Positions 20,121 to 30,388 are shown, counted from the stretch's first letter. The stretch: 64,000 nt of DNA from Leishmania mexicana MHOM/GT/2001/U1103 (GCF_000234665.1 NC_018336.1:661069-725068), one strand, 5' to 3'. Numbers and translations are program-made. Notes: generated from the letters alone by a model not told the origin.

Positions 20121-20988
20121 CTAATCGCACACCAGGCAGACCGCATTCTTGCCGGGGTGCACGTAGTCCACGGGGTCAGCCACTTGCGCCAGCCGCAACG
20201 CTGGCACAGCTTTCCAGCATCTAGCATCTGGATGTTTGCATGGCACGCCCGAAGAGCGGAGGAAATGTGGCAGCAAGAAACCAAAACACAGATGCGCTGC
20301 GGCGATGGAGGAAGTTCTGCAGAAGCACGCAGTCGGTTCTGTTTTCTTCCACTTTGTCGGCATAGTGATGCCACGATGAGCCGTTCTTGTCATCACTGAT
20401 GCGTCCGATGAAAACCAGGCGGCCGTGCAACGTAAGGTGCTCGACAGCCATCCGCTGCAGGGTGCTGCCCACTCTTATCGTACACGATATCAAAGCCGTT
20501 GGGGGCCAATCAGCACATGCCTGCCGCCAACTCCTCCCCAGGCTTCTTATAGATGACTTGATCGCTCCAGTTGCTGCGCAGGAATTCGGCCTTCTCTGGC
20601 GTGCTGCACGTGCCTGCGACGTATTTGCAGCCGCACTTCTTCAGAAGCTGCACCTCGATGCTTCTGGTGCCGCCACTGGCAGCAGTGACAAGGCCAATGT
20701 CCAGCGGCTTCGATCGGCACAGCTCGCGGATAGACACGGCAGCCGTTGGCCCGCTGTAGCCACTGGGACAGTGCACCACCACTGCATCGCCAACGGCGAC
20801 GCTCTGCCTGCCATCGCTGAAGCAGGACGACCTCACCAAGCGACTCAAGACCAAGGTTGTAAGGCACAGCGTCCTGCGGGCGAGGATGCGACCGCTCCCC
20901 ATGTGGTCAGGAATCGGGAAAGACGCGATTTTGGTAGCCTTCTGGAAGTCCTTGTGCCCTTCTCGACAACTTGCAGCTTGAGGAACAT
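20121..20988 (-). pseudogene. Frameshifted ZADH2/quinone-oxidoreductase-type dehydrogenase
   Basis: Remnant of a medium-chain zinc-type dehydrogenase/reductase related to ZADH2 (prostaglandin reductase 3). Reading 3'-ward on the minus strand: an ATG at 20,988 opens a short N-terminal piece; a second frame carries an FPIPDHMGSGRILAR segment; a third carries YNLGLESLGEVV; the second frame returns with VTAASGGT and CGCKYVAGTCSTPEKAEFL, where the intact family has the nucleotide-binding loop and GTCSS-like motif; then a further frame carries HLTLHGRLVFIGRISD, and another carries the C-terminal VDYVHPGKNAVCLVCD. The expected FVGVNASD-type segment after the N-terminus is missing, implying deletion as well as several frameshifts. 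It is a dead gene unless there are assembly errors. Confidence 0.8.
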
Positions 20989-22062
20989 CTTCCGAATGAA
21001 AGCGGGAAGACGAAAGAGAAGGCGAGTTGGAGGAGGGGACGGGGAGCGGAGAGTGGGTAGAGTACGAAGACTGATGCGCTGAGGCACACACACACACACA
21101 TACACACGCACACGTTTTGTGTGCGTGGGTGTGGAATGCCGGCGGCTACGCACCAACGGAAAGACAGCGTGAAATGGGAAGGGATAGCCCACGCATAGGC
21201 GTATGGGGATTTGGGAGCGTGATACACACAGAGACCAGCAAAGCGAGAGAAGGGAAAAGGGAGAGGAGACGGGTTAGGCGAGATGGACGAAGGGGGCCCC
21301 GTGCGCGCACTGATGTGGTGTAATGCAACCCAACAAGAGCGAATCGGGAAAAGCAACAAGGAGAGTAGCTACCAAGTGCCCGTTCCGCCACAGCTGATCA
21401 AGGCGATAGTAGGAGGCACCGTAAGGCAGTAGCGCAACAAAATCGTTTTTGCAATGACGAGCAGTGTGCTCCCATCCCATGCGTAGGTGGAAAGAAGCGC
21501 CTCTCTGACGCGACAAGTGCGCCGACACCTGTCATTGCGGTTCTGTTTTCTTTGAGGAAGGGGTAGGGTGGGGGGGGGGCGAAAACATATCCTTCGCTCA
21601 TCACCGGCTCCCCATCCCCGCGAGTCTTGGTTTACTTCCCAGTCCAAAACTGCTTTCCCCCTCGCATGAACTTGACCTTCTGGGAAGGGAAGCAGACCGC
21701 ACGCAGGTACACCATGCACGCACGGGCATCTTTGTCGTGGACACGGACGGCGAAAGAAATGAAGACGCAAGAGAAGTAGAGCTGCGGTGGAGAGAGGAAA
21801 AAAAATATATGAAAAGAGAGGCTGATGCTCATATGAGTTACCTTAGTCGAACATGTCCGAGACACCGTCGTTTCGTTCAGCACCACCCACCCTCGCACAT
21901 GCACGCACGCACGCACGCGCACAAGACAGTCCATACAAATCAGGGATATAAAATTAACAAAGCCGGATACCAACACCGCACAGCTGCTGAGCCCGGGGGC
22001 TAGTGGGTGGGGGCAAGAGGGAAGGAGGTGCAGGGCGACGTAATCGCATTACGTCATGTGCT
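20989..22062. other. Intergenic region, possibly holding a second eroded fragment
   Basis: No intact gene. On the minus strand, about 21,400-21,780, adjacent frames carry coding-like pieces (for example VCFPSQKVKFMRGGKQFWTG, then MSEGYVFAPPPPYPFLKENR) that could be an old pseudogene, but I cannot assign a family. The rest is simple sequence with CA repeats. Confidence 0.35.
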
Positions 22063-25000
22063 CTAGCTGGCGTGCCGAGATGACGCCTGGGTGCCTTCCT
22101 GCTCGTCAGAACCCGATCCCGTCCCGGGGCTGCTCTCCTCTTCCTCTTCCCATTCCTCGGACTCCTCGTCCACATCCTCGTCGTCGTAGCTGTCGTCATC
22201 TTCATCTTCCTCGAACTCGTCATCGTTGCTGTCCGTCGAGTCGTCCGTGTCGTAGTCGTCATCCTCTATCGACCACTGCTCCATCTCCTCCTCTTCATCG
22301 GCGCCCATCGCGCTGTCTTGCTCTTCCTGCACGGCGGGTGAGGCAAAGGCGCCGTGATCCGGGTATGGGCCGGCGGAGAGACTGAAGAGCCGGATAACGG
22401 AATCAATGTCTTGGTCGAGAATAGCGGCGCAGTAGCGGTCGGAGGGGTCAACCGCGAAGGACTTGAAGGAGGGCCGCACCTCCTCGGAGAAGACGCTGTC
22501 GAGGGTGTAGCTGTCCACTGCCGAGACGATGGGGAGGTGCGTGCCGGAGATACGAGAGGCCTCGCGGAAACTGTACAACACTCGGCCCGCCTTCGAGCAA
22601 TGGAAGCTCGTCGTCTTCTGAAACGACGGGACTGTCTGCATCATGCGCCATGTTCGCATGTCCCACACTTTTTCGTCGATGATGACTAGAGGCAATTTGG
22701 GGTGGAAGACGCTCGCGAATGACTCGGTGATGCGGTCGAAACGGAAGATCGGCTTCTCGGGCGTCCGCAGGTCCCACAGGATGGCGTCGTTCAACACCAG
22801 CTGCGAGGTATAGTCGAACAGGGCCACGTTTGCCATGTTCTCACCTGTCCAAATTGGGTCTGAGAGGGTGCGCAACTCGACTCCGGTGACAAGGTCGTGT
22901 ACACGACAGGCATGCTCCTCCTCACTTGTGACGACGGCGAGTCGATTGTCGCGCGAAAAGCGCAGCGTGCGGCACTCCGTCAGCTCCTGCTGCGCCACTG
23001 GCAGGAGGCTGCGGCGCATCACGTGAGCCTTGTGAGAGTCATTGATGGCTGCGATGAGGCTGCCGTCGTCGGACACGACAACAGCTGAGATGGCCTCGTT
23101 CTCGAAGACCAGGTGCTGCTCGAGCAGCTTCTCGTCCTGCGTCTCCTCAGGGAAGGTGTCGAAGAGAGCCACGGAGCCCTCAGAGGTTCCAATCACGATG
23201 GAGTCACCACCATCGCAGAACGCCACGCTCTCCCCTTGCAGCTCCTCTCCACTCCCCGTGATATCGAACATAAACGCCGGGTAGCGGTATGTGAGCCAGT
23301 TGGCATTTGTTTGGGTGCGCAGCGTAAACTTGCCACCGCAGCGGCGCCGCAGCAGGCGGTTGAACTCGTTCCGCGTGTCATCCAGAGGCATGGGCAGCGG
23401 CAGGTATACGTGCTTCTTCGTCAGGTCAAACTGCGGAAGGGTTTCAATGGGGTTTGGACAGCGCTCCTGTTGTTGGCGCAGGTACGACCGTATGACTCCG
23501 TCGAGCGAAGGTGTCGGCCCCTTGGCGGCCGCATCGCTGATCGACATCGAGGTGGCGGTGGCACCGTCGTTGTATGGCGCACCTGTGGCGGGGGATGATT
23601 TGATGCCACTCTCGCTCCGCAGCGTCGCCGCTGCCGCGGCGAGACCTTCGCTGTCCAGGTGCTCTGCGATGAGCTGGAGCAGTGACTCTTTAGAGTAGTC
23701 CACCACCGCGCGGCCGATAATGGCTTGCCGCTGCTCCATCTCCAGAGGATCGACGGCGTGAACCTTCACGACATCGGCCTGGCTCACGCCGCCAAAGGCG
23801 CTGGGCATGAATGACTTGAGGTTGTCCATGAAGTGCCCAGCCGGGCCAAGCTCTGTTGGCAGCTTTCGGGCCCCGACAACGGAGATGAACTCACGTTGAA
23901 CATCGCTGTACTGGGCGGACAGGTCCTGCGCCAGTGTTCGTATGTTGAGCGCTTCGAAAAGAGCCGCCGTGTCGCTGTATCGCCGGAGCACCGCCATCAA
24001 CTGCACCGCCCGCGCCACCACGGGGAAGTAGTTGAGCTTTGCCGACATGGAAGCATCCTTTCGAATTTTGAGCACCTCCAAGAGCGCTCGCACGCCGTCA
24101 CTAGCACGAAAGGCGCCGCAGGCGTTGTTGAAGTTCGCAACAGCGCTTTCATCCGCCACGTCCGCTGGTGGGTTTGTAATGTGGATGAGGATCTGAAGCG
24201 CCGCCACCACGCACGGGAGAAGGTGCCCCTCACGGGAGGTGTTGCGGTTCTGGTACGACACGGCAAGATCGTTGACAATGGCCAGAAGCTGCGCTATTCC
24301 AGACTCATGCGAGCGCACTTCGGCTATCAGCGGCCGCACATACGGGATAACAGTCAGTGCGCACAGCGCCTGCAGCGACGCGATGAGGAGGTCCCACCGA
24401 CTTTGAACAAAGAAGAAATTGGCACAGCGCAGAAGGAGCGTGTGCATGCCTTTGTCTACGAGCTGCTGGATAGCGCCAAGCCGCTCCGCTGTCAGCAGAC
24501 TCTGCACGTTTTCGGCCGACACTCCAGGAAGCCCAGGCGACGGCGCGGCTAGGAAGCCAAGGATTGCGTCCACTGTTGGTGGATCCCGTGGAAGGGACGT
24601 GATGCGTGACGACTGTGTCACCAGCGCCGACAGTACCCGGTGCTTCCGGAAGATGACCTTGGTGGAGAGCATCAAGTGCGTCACGAGGTAGATGTTGAGG
24701 CATCGCAGCAGTGCGAGGAGCAAGTCACCGTGCATCACGTCGAACTGCTCTTCCGAAATCTTGAGACACCGTTCCAACGCCTCGATCGATTCCATTGGCC
24801 CGTTTTCGGCTTCAAAGTAGTCTATCACGATAGGAAAGCTCAGCGAGTGGAAAAGAAACGCACCCACACTGCTCTGCACATCACTGTTTGTTGTGTGCTT
24901 CCACTGGTCGATGATGAACTGCATGATCGGCTCGAAATAGCTCCTTTGGCGTCGTAGCAGCTCCTCAAACACCGCAGTTTTGGCCAGATGGGAAAGGACG

Positions 25001-26946
25001 ATGGCACAACCGTACGTCGTGTACACCTCCAACTTGCCCTGTACCAGACGCAGAATACGGCTCACACCGTCCGCATCTAGGAAGAGAAACGCCAGCTTCT
25101 TGTGGGATAGGATCGCACTGAGCACCCACCCAATGCGGGCCAGCATCTCACGCTCCAGGCGGTAGCAGCGTTTCGTCGAAATGAGGTTCACATCCCACTG
25201 CAGGAGACTGCTCACCATTTCTTGCGTGGATTCGTTTGCGTTGTATTCGGCGAGTGTTTGGCGCACTGAGCGCTCTGCAGCTTCGCGCGCTTGCTCGTTC
25301 TCAAGAAATCGGGCACGGATGTCGATGGAGTCCAGCACCTTGAGCGCAGACTCAATCGTCTGAAACTGCAAAGTAGGAAGAATGGCATCACTCTGCTGAC
25401 ACAGAATACCGGCCACGATACCGATCTGAAGCAGTTCCAGCATCCGGATGTCCGCCCGCGTCACATTCAGCGTTTTCACACGCAGGTACGTTTCCCATGA
25501 AACTACCTCGTAGTGCGGCGGGCCAAACTGGTACAGAAAAAGACGGTCTTGGTCCCCTGCCGCTGACTGATCCAGGCTCGGAATCCAGCGCACAAGCACC
25601 TCGTCCTCTGTGCACCCCTCCACAACACCGTAGTCGCACCCTTTTCCTTGCTGGCCGCTTTTCCAGCCTGGGCCACGTCCAACTCGGTCTCCGGCTTTCG
25701 GAATCCATCCATCGAAGTATAGCTCTACCTCCGCGGGACCTTCGTGGCGCGCATTCTTAGTGCCCTGCGGCGTCACACTCCGGTCCAGCCGTTGCCGCTT
25801 CCGCACACCATTCCCTGTAGGTTCGGGAGGCGAGGCCTCGGCTGTGAAAGTTGGTTCAGCAGAGCGCGGCAACGGCGAGTCTGGGGCAGTTTTAACCACC
25901 GGCGAGGCTTCGCTCGCTTCACCCATTGCCACTTCTTGCACTCGCTGCTGCGTCAAAAGAGGGGATCGGCTTGGCGAGGACTGGGGCGAGGTGGGGTGTG
26001 AGTCCATGTCGCTGGCCACGGCGGCCGACCGGTACCGCTGCGGGGACCTTCTCTGGGAGCGCGAAGTTAACGTGGTTTCCCTGTGAAGCGGGAAGTACCC
26101 ATATAGCTGGTGAACCCAGTGGCGAAAGCGCTGCAGCAGCACTTTCGGCATATTCTGTGCTAGCGCTTCCGATACAGTTTGCTCGTCTTGATCGAGCATG
26201 CTGAACATGAGCGATAGCGGAACAAGCCTCTTGCGAGGGTTCTTTTCCGTAGCGAGTGCCTTACACAAGTCGTACATAGAGATCGGATCAAGGAAGCTCT
26301 CGCGCGAGCCCTCTACGACCAATAGCGCGCAGTGCGAGGCAGTGCACTGTGTGCGCTCCATTCGGGTGTAAAATTCAAGAAGTAGATCGCGACCTACAGC
26401 GTTCCTCGTTTCCTCCCTGTTGAGCTGCTGCTCGTAGTTGAGGCCAAGGACTTCGCCCATGTGATCACAGAAAACAGTATTGTGGTGGATTGCATGAGCA
26501 AGTGACTCGAAGGGCACCCGGTCCTGCATGTTCAGCGTTGTCATGTAGGAGTCTGAGCAGCGCTCATTTTCCTCATCCAGTACACACAGTAGCCTTGCCC
26601 ACAAGAAGCCATATAACTCTTGCAGCTTAAGTAGACTCCGCAGCGTGTTTTCGCGCTCGGCGATGGCGCTGCTACTGAGAGCTGGTGTGGGGGCGGCCTC
26701 CTCTTCATTGGTAGAGCTAATTGCACCTGCAATCTCGTTCTCCACAGCTGTGCTCTTCTCTTTCAAACTGCCGTACACTTTGAGAAGACGCTTCATCAAT
26801 TCCTTGACGAGCGGAACAGACTTGCTCGAAAAGACAAAGTCGTCGTCATCGTCGTCGGCCTCTTCGAATATAGAGTCGTCATACAGAGAGTCGTGGTCGC
26901 TGCCCAGCTCTATCGAGATTTCTTCCATATCCGATGTGAGGCTCAT
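22063..26946 (-). CDS. DCAF1: DCAF1/VprBP-like CUL4-substrate receptor with MIB/HERC2-like domain
   Basis: A 1627-aa protein from the ATG at 26,946; an upstream in-frame extension begins only at TTG. The order matches DCAF1: acidic N-terminus, long armadillo-like helical region, LisH motif (about 1082-1112, SLLQLIAEHLDSEGLAAAA), a C-terminal WD40 propeller, and an acidic tail (about 1540-1612, runs of Glu/Asp). Two WDxR boxes, WDLR (about 1389) and WDMR (about 1428), are the DDB1-docking signature, so it should serve as a CUL4-DDB1 substrate receptor in the nucleus. A segment at about 415-482 (GDRVGRGPGWKSGQQG, then a V-x-V-R-W strand) looks like a MIB/HERC2 domain, which I do not know from animal DCAF1. 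The reading frame is unbroken. The DCAF1 call is strong; the extra domain is inference. Confidence 0.88.
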   Translation of the reverse strand: MSLTSDMEEISIELGSDHDSLYDDSIFEEADDDDDDFVFSSKSVPLVKELMKRLLKVYGSLKEKSTAVENEIAGAISSTNEEEAAPTPALSSSAIAERENTLRSLLKLQELYGFLWARLLCVLDEENERCSDSYMTTLNMQDRVPFESLAHAIHHNTVFCDHMGEVLGLNYEQQLNREETRNAVGRDLLLEFYTRMERTQCTASHCALLVVEGSRESFLDPISMYDLCKALATEKNPRKRLVPLSLMFSMLDQDEQTVSEALAQNMPKVLLQRFRHWVHQLYGYFPLHRETTLTSRSQRRSPQRYRSAAVASDMDSHPTSPQSSPSRSPLLTQQRVQEVAMGEASEASPVVKTAPDSPLPRSAEPTFTAEASPPEPTGNGVRKRQRLDRSVTPQGTKNARHEGPAEVELYFDGWIPKAGDRVGRGPGWKSGQQGKGCDYGVVEGCTEDEVLVRWIPSLDQSAAGDQDRLFLYQFGPPHYEVVSWETYLRVKTLNVTRADIRMLELLQIGIVAGILCQQSDAILPTLQFQTIESALKVLDSIDIRARFLENEQAREAAERSVRQTLAEYNANESTQEMVSSLLQWDVNLISTKRCYRLEREMLARIGWVLSAILSHKKLAFLFLDADGVSRILRLVQGKLEVYTTYGCAIVLSHLAKTAVFEELLRRQRSYFEPIMQFIIDQWKHTTNSDVQSSVGAFLFHSLSFPIVIDYFEAENGPMESIEALERCLKISEEQFDVMHGDLLLALLRCLNIYLVTHLMLSTKVIFRKHRVLSALVTQSSRITSLPRDPPTVDAILGFLAAPSPGLPGVSAENVQSLLTAERLGAIQQLVDKGMHTLLLRCANFFFVQSRWDLLIASLQALCALTVIPYVRPLIAEVRSHESGIAQLLAIVNDLAVSYQNRNTSREGHLLPCVVAALQILIHITNPPADVADESAVANFNNACGAFRASDGVRALLEVLKIRKDASMSAKLNYFPVVARAVQLMAVLRRYSDTAALFEALNIRTLAQDLSAQYSDVQREFISVVGARKLPTELGPAGHFMDNLKSFMPSAFGGVSQADVVKVHAVDPLEMEQRQAIIGRAVVDYSKESLLQLIAEHLDSEGLAAAAATLRSESGIKSSPATGAPYNDGATATSMSISDAAAKGPTPSLDGVIRSYLRQQQERCPNPIETLPQFDLTKKHVYLPLPMPLDDTRNEFNRLLRRRCGGKFTLRTQTNANWLTYRYPAFMFDITGSGEELQGESVAFCDGGDSIVIGTSEGSVALFDTFPEETQDEKLLEQHLVFENEAISAVVVSDDGSLIAAINDSHKAHVMRRSLLPVAQQELTECRTLRFSRDNRLAVVTSEEEHACRVHDLVTGVELRTLSDPIWTGENMANVALFDYTSQLVLNDAILWDLRTPEKPIFRFDRITESFASVFHPKLPLVIIDEKVWDMRTWRMMQTVPSFQKTTSFHCSKAGRVLYSFREASRISGTHLPIVSAVDSYTLDSVFSEEVRPSFKSFAVDPSDRYCAAILDQDIDSVIRLFSLSAGPYPDHGAFASPAVQEEQDSAMGADEEEEMEQWSIEDDDYDTDDSTDSNDDEFEEDEDDDSYDDEDVDEESEEWEEEEESSPGTGSGSDEQEGTQASSRHAS

Positions 26947-27526
26947 AGTGGTAGAGTTACAGCTTTGAAATAAAAGGTCTTTGTGATGTTTTTTGAGGAG
27001 CGGCGCCCTGCGTAATACCAATTCGGGGAGGCACCCGTACTAGCTTTTGATAAAAGGAACGTTGGCATGACGGAGATGTACAAGTGGAGACAGAGGCAAT
27101 AGGACGGATCGAGGTAGTGCAGCATCCCGGAAAGTGAGGCCGGGGCAGAAGTAAGAGTGATACAGCTGCTAACATACCTCTGAAAGCGCTTTGGTTGACG
27201 TCTGCAGTTTCTTAGTGGCTTGCCGCTACGGAGAGGGTCGTCATCGAAAATTGTGCGGTCTGCAGCAGTAACCACCTTTTTTGATATTTGCTAGGCGTAG
27301 CAAATGTACTTTGACAAAGTATGGCGCTTGTCAGCAGACACATATTCCGTGCATAGCAGAACTTCCGAAGGAAGGAAAAAAAGAGGCCTCACGGTATGCA
27401 GCGCAAATAGTTCAGATGCCACGTAGCTTTTCATGGATGTGGCCAAATGTGGATAGTTCAAACTGTTACTTTGGCGTTGAAAGTGTCAGGCAAAGGTGTA
27501 GAGCATACTAGTTAAGCGCTGGACGA
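26947..27526. other. Intergenic region between DCAF1-like and DOT1-like genes
   Basis: No gene is seen. On the minus strand, the last ~50 nt before the DCAF1-like ATG contain a short T-rich stretch followed by an AG, a possible acceptor site. Confidence 0.5.
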
Positions 27527-28429
27527 TTACTTACCATAGACGTAGAAGGGTGCCTCGTCGTTCCAATCTGCGTTGAAGTGCATCAAGGTCCGTTGCCGCA
27601 GCCTGGTTGAAGCAAGCACCTTTTCGTCGAGCTTACGAGAGGTCACGACACACTGAATACTAGGGACTTGAGCGATGACGTTTGTCAATTTCGTCATGAG
27701 ATCGTAGTCAAACATCCATGAGTGTGTAAAGAGAACGGTCACTCCCTCCTCATTGAGCCTTGCTGCACACTTCACCAGGTCCCCCTGCACCCACACAGCT
27801 TCCTTTTTAGAGAAGACATCTGAGTAAAGCAGCTTTGCTCGCTTCGATGCCTCCTCGGCTGCCCGGATTCGCGACGGAATGATCTCTACACCAACGCTCT
27901 TCGGACACTTCGTCTCAGAAAGTACCTGCAAGCAAACGTTACCAACTCCACTGCCAATATCACAAAACACAATCCTGGCTTCCAGATCAGCTTGAGATTC
28001 ACCCTCACTTTCGAGGAGTTCTCTTTTCCGCCCATCAAGGAGAGCGGGGATAATTGCCTTCGTCCACATTTGCCGGACGCCGTTCACGTCGATGATGCCG
28101 ATCTGTGCAAACACATTCGGCTGCACCGTGATAGATTCCTCTCCAATCTCCAACTCTCCGCGGCTTTCGTACTCTTCGGAAAGGTGCTTGTAGAGAAGAG
28201 GCTGCATAACGGCAAAGTTGGGTGGCGGCGATGTAAGTCCCAGTGGTCGGTAATTGGCGGTGATCGAGTGGTGGCGCAGGTAGTTCATGTACGTCAGCGT
28301 TCCTCCGCCGACAGCACCGGCAACTACACCGGTGGCTATAATTCGAAAGGCACGGGGGGTAACAGCGATCTTCAAGACCACCAACGTGCCAGCGGCGGCA
28401 CAGCCAAACAGCACCAATGTGGAGTACAT
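27527..28429 (-). CDS. Membrane-anchored DOT1-like methyltransferase
   Basis: A 300-aa protein from the ATG at 28,429 (the frame opens at a TTG 18 nt earlier). Two hydrophobic segments at about 3-20 and 28-48 suggest a membrane anchor or hairpin. The rest is a class I methyltransferase fold whose SAM-binding motif, FCDIGSGVGNVCLQVLSE (D157-x-G-S-G-x-G163), and following acidic Glu182 in VGVEI resemble histone H3K79 methyltransferase DOT1 more than generic methyltransferases. Where DOT1 has the catalytic NNF-type motif, this protein has THSWMF, so histone activity is doubtful. Known trypanosome DOT1A/B lack an N-terminal anchor to my knowledge. ATPSCKMT-like mitochondrial methyltransferases, also N-terminally anchored, are the main alternative. 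It is the first gene of the minus block, next to the divergent switch. Confidence 0.8.
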   Translation of the reverse strand: MYSTLVLFGCAAAGTLVVLKIAVTPRAFRIIATGVVAGAVGGGTLTYMNYLRHHSITANYRPLGLTSPPPNFAVMQPLLYKHLSEEYESRGELEIGEESITVQPNVFAQIGIIDVNGVRQMWTKAIIPALLDGRKRELLESEGESQADLEARIVFCDIGSGVGNVCLQVLSETKCPKSVGVEIIPSRIRAAEEASKRAKLLYSDVFSKKEAVWVQGDLVKCAARLNEEGVTVLFTHSWMFDYDLMTKLTNVIAQVPSIQCVVTSRKLDEKVLASTRLRQRTLMHFNADWNDEAPFYVYGK

Positions 28430-29430
28430 GGCTCTGCCTACTAACAACGCAGAAACAGAGCGAAAAGGAGCAAGAGATTGTTGAGTGAGGTGTGGGGAGG
28501 CCCATTCTCAGGTTCTGAAGCAGCAGTATGAAGCCACTGTCAGCGTAACACTCAATTTTTTTGTGTGTGTATGGGCGCACGCGAGTCTTTTTTTTCTGCA
28601 ACAACATAGTTTGCAGCCCGGTCGATAGCAACACACGCCATCTGTTTGGGCGCTCGCTTGCTATTTTGGTACACTCACTACAGCTGCTGAGCAGCATCAT
28701 GAGCTCTCAAGGTAACCTTGCATCCGTTTTCATCAGCTCAAAAATGGGTTGACCCTTCCTCAAGGTCTCGCTCATGGTGCGCTGAAAGGTCACGGGCGGT
28801 ACTTCGCTACAGCAGCACTTGCAGTGATCACTCCAATGGAAAACCCCTTCTCATGTCTTTTTCAAGCTTTGCACGAATGGAACACACGCACTGCTCCCAG
28901 TCGCCTGGGAAAGTGTGGAGTCGCGGTGAGCCTTGGTGGGAGGAGGGGGGGGGGTTGAGGGACCTGCAGTGGGTAGGGGTTCCTGAGGTGGTCTTCGGGG
29001 TACTGCGAGAGGGTATCGTTTTCACCCTTTGCCTCTCACAGCATCTCATGCGGGGGAAAAGCGCGAGACTGCGTCTGGGCTCGATGCAGACAGGCAGCGA
29101 TGGCAGCGCTGATCTTGTGCATGAGTAGGTCGTCGAACTACAAGTCAAAGGAAACGTTTACAGCCTGCAACGAAGCACCGCTCTTCAGGTGGGTAGGAGT
29201 GGCTCGGTGCAGGTATCCCATCTATCGCTTAGAGACAGCCTATGGCATACGGGACTCTTGGCGATCATCTGTCCTCGAATATCCACCTTCCTCTTTCTGC
29301 TTTCCCTTTTTACCCTTTTCGTTGCAGGTTCTGGAGGCACGCCACACTCTCAGTGGAGGCATCGAAGACGCTTAGAAAGCTGTGAAGGTGACATCCTTAT
29401 ACACACAGACACGGCGTGGATCATCTCCGA
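28430..29430. promoter_or_regulatory. Divergent strand-switch region (probable transcription start region)
   Basis: Minus-strand genes start at 28,429 and plus-strand genes at 29,431, so two polycistronic units diverge from this 1 kb interval. In Leishmania such regions are where RNA polymerase II starts, marked by acetylated H3. It has a run of ten G at 28,945-28,954 followed by further G-rich sequence to about 29,000. No coding gene or tRNA is recognisable. Confidence 0.7.
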
Positions 29431-30078
29431 ATGAACAACGTTATTGAGAATGCCCTGCGGGAGACACCCATCACACTCGTGGTCTGCGGGCTGATGGGGA
29501 TGTTAGGCGTTATGTCGTCATTGGAGGTGATTCATCCTCTCTACTTGCTGCTCAGTCCGTCTTTGGTGTTCAAAGAGCATCAGTACTGGCGTCTGGTCAC
29601 CAACTTCCTCTACTTTGGTCCAATCAGCGCTCACTGCATCATGGAAATTCAGTGGATCTACCTGGTGAGCTCTTACCTTGAAGCGCAGTACTACCACAGG
29701 CGACCGCTTGACTATATCTTCCTACTCTTGATCATCGGCTGCTCGCTTCTGGGCCTACGGTTTTCGTCGATTGTGAATGTGCCATACCTAAGCTACATGC
29801 TAGGCACATGCCTGACATACATTATGAGTCGTCTCTTCAACGACATGGAAGTTGCCATCTTTTTCGTGGTTCCGGTTCCAATGCGCCTTCTCCCGTTTGT
29901 GCTTCTGATCATGAACACAATGGTGTCTGGAATGACGAACGAGGTCCTGGGCAATGTTCTCGGGCACATCTTATGGTATTTTTTAGAGGTGTTTCCTCGC
30001 ATCACCGGGCAGAGCCCTCTTCGAATCCAGCGTCTGCTCGAGCGGGCATTTGCTGCACCGGTACGCCAGGCGACATAG
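29431..30078 (+). CDS. Derlin (Der1-like ER-associated degradation channel protein)
   Basis: A 215-aa polytopic membrane protein from the ATG at 29,431 (a GTG 15 nt upstream is ignored). The rhomboid-like Derlin pattern is clear: ITLVVCGLMGMLGVMSSLEV first membrane segment, YWRLVTNFLYFGP (the conserved W-R-x-x-T-x-F-x-F/Y-x-G motif, no catalytic Ser/His), then several hydrophobic segments around LLIIGCSLLGL, VPYLSYMLGTCLTYIM and LLPFVLLIMNTMV, and a GHILWYFLEVFP motif near the C-terminus. Derlins retro-translocate misfolded proteins from the ER for p97/proteasome degradation. It is the first gene of the plus block; the PUB-domain candidate two genes downstream is a plausible p97-linked partner. 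Confidence 0.92.
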   Translation: MNNVIENALRETPITLVVCGLMGMLGVMSSLEVIHPLYLLLSPSLVFKEHQYWRLVTNFLYFGPISAHCIMEIQWIYLVSSYLEAQYYHRRPLDYIFLLLIIGCSLLGLRFSSIVNVPYLSYMLGTCLTYIMSRLFNDMEVAIFFVVPVPMRLLPFVLLIMNTMVSGMTNEVLGNVLGHILWYFLEVFPRITGQSPLRIQRLLERAFAAPVRQAT

Positions 30079-30388
30079 TTTGGTTATTGCCTCAGACAAC
30101 AACAAAAAAAAAGTAGCAAATGACCGGACTCCTCTCCCACAGTTTTGAAACATCTTAGAATCGCTCCACTCCAATGGAATACGCAGACCGATTTCGGTTT
30201 CGCTTCCTCAAAGGTGGTGTTTTCGTGCGCTAGCGGCGCTGGCGTTTTTCGTCACATACGTTGATTGCTTGCCGCACGTCCTTCTCTCTCATTGTGTATA
30301 CTTGGCTTCTTACGGCTTTCTCGCAGTCCAAAGCTGCTTTTTCTTATTTATTTCCTGGGCGTCGTATGAACTCGAGAGAACTGCCAGG
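30079..30388. other. Derlin-HAD intergenic region
   Basis: A 310 bp untranslated spacer, with no gene. A frame open from 30,269 begins at TTG and encodes hydrophobic UTR-derived residues before the true ATG. Confidence 0.5.

Noticed and set aside
21369..21976. Possible protein-coding gene on the minus strand upstream of the pseudogene
   Set aside because: Coding-like words occur in neighbouring frames but no frame is intact and no family is recognised; noted only as a possible fragment.
28430..29430. tRNA or 5S rRNA genes at the strand switches
   Set aside because: I searched by eye for A/B-box patterns and 5S-like sequence here and at the convergent switch; nothing folds convincingly. tRNAscan-SE would decide.
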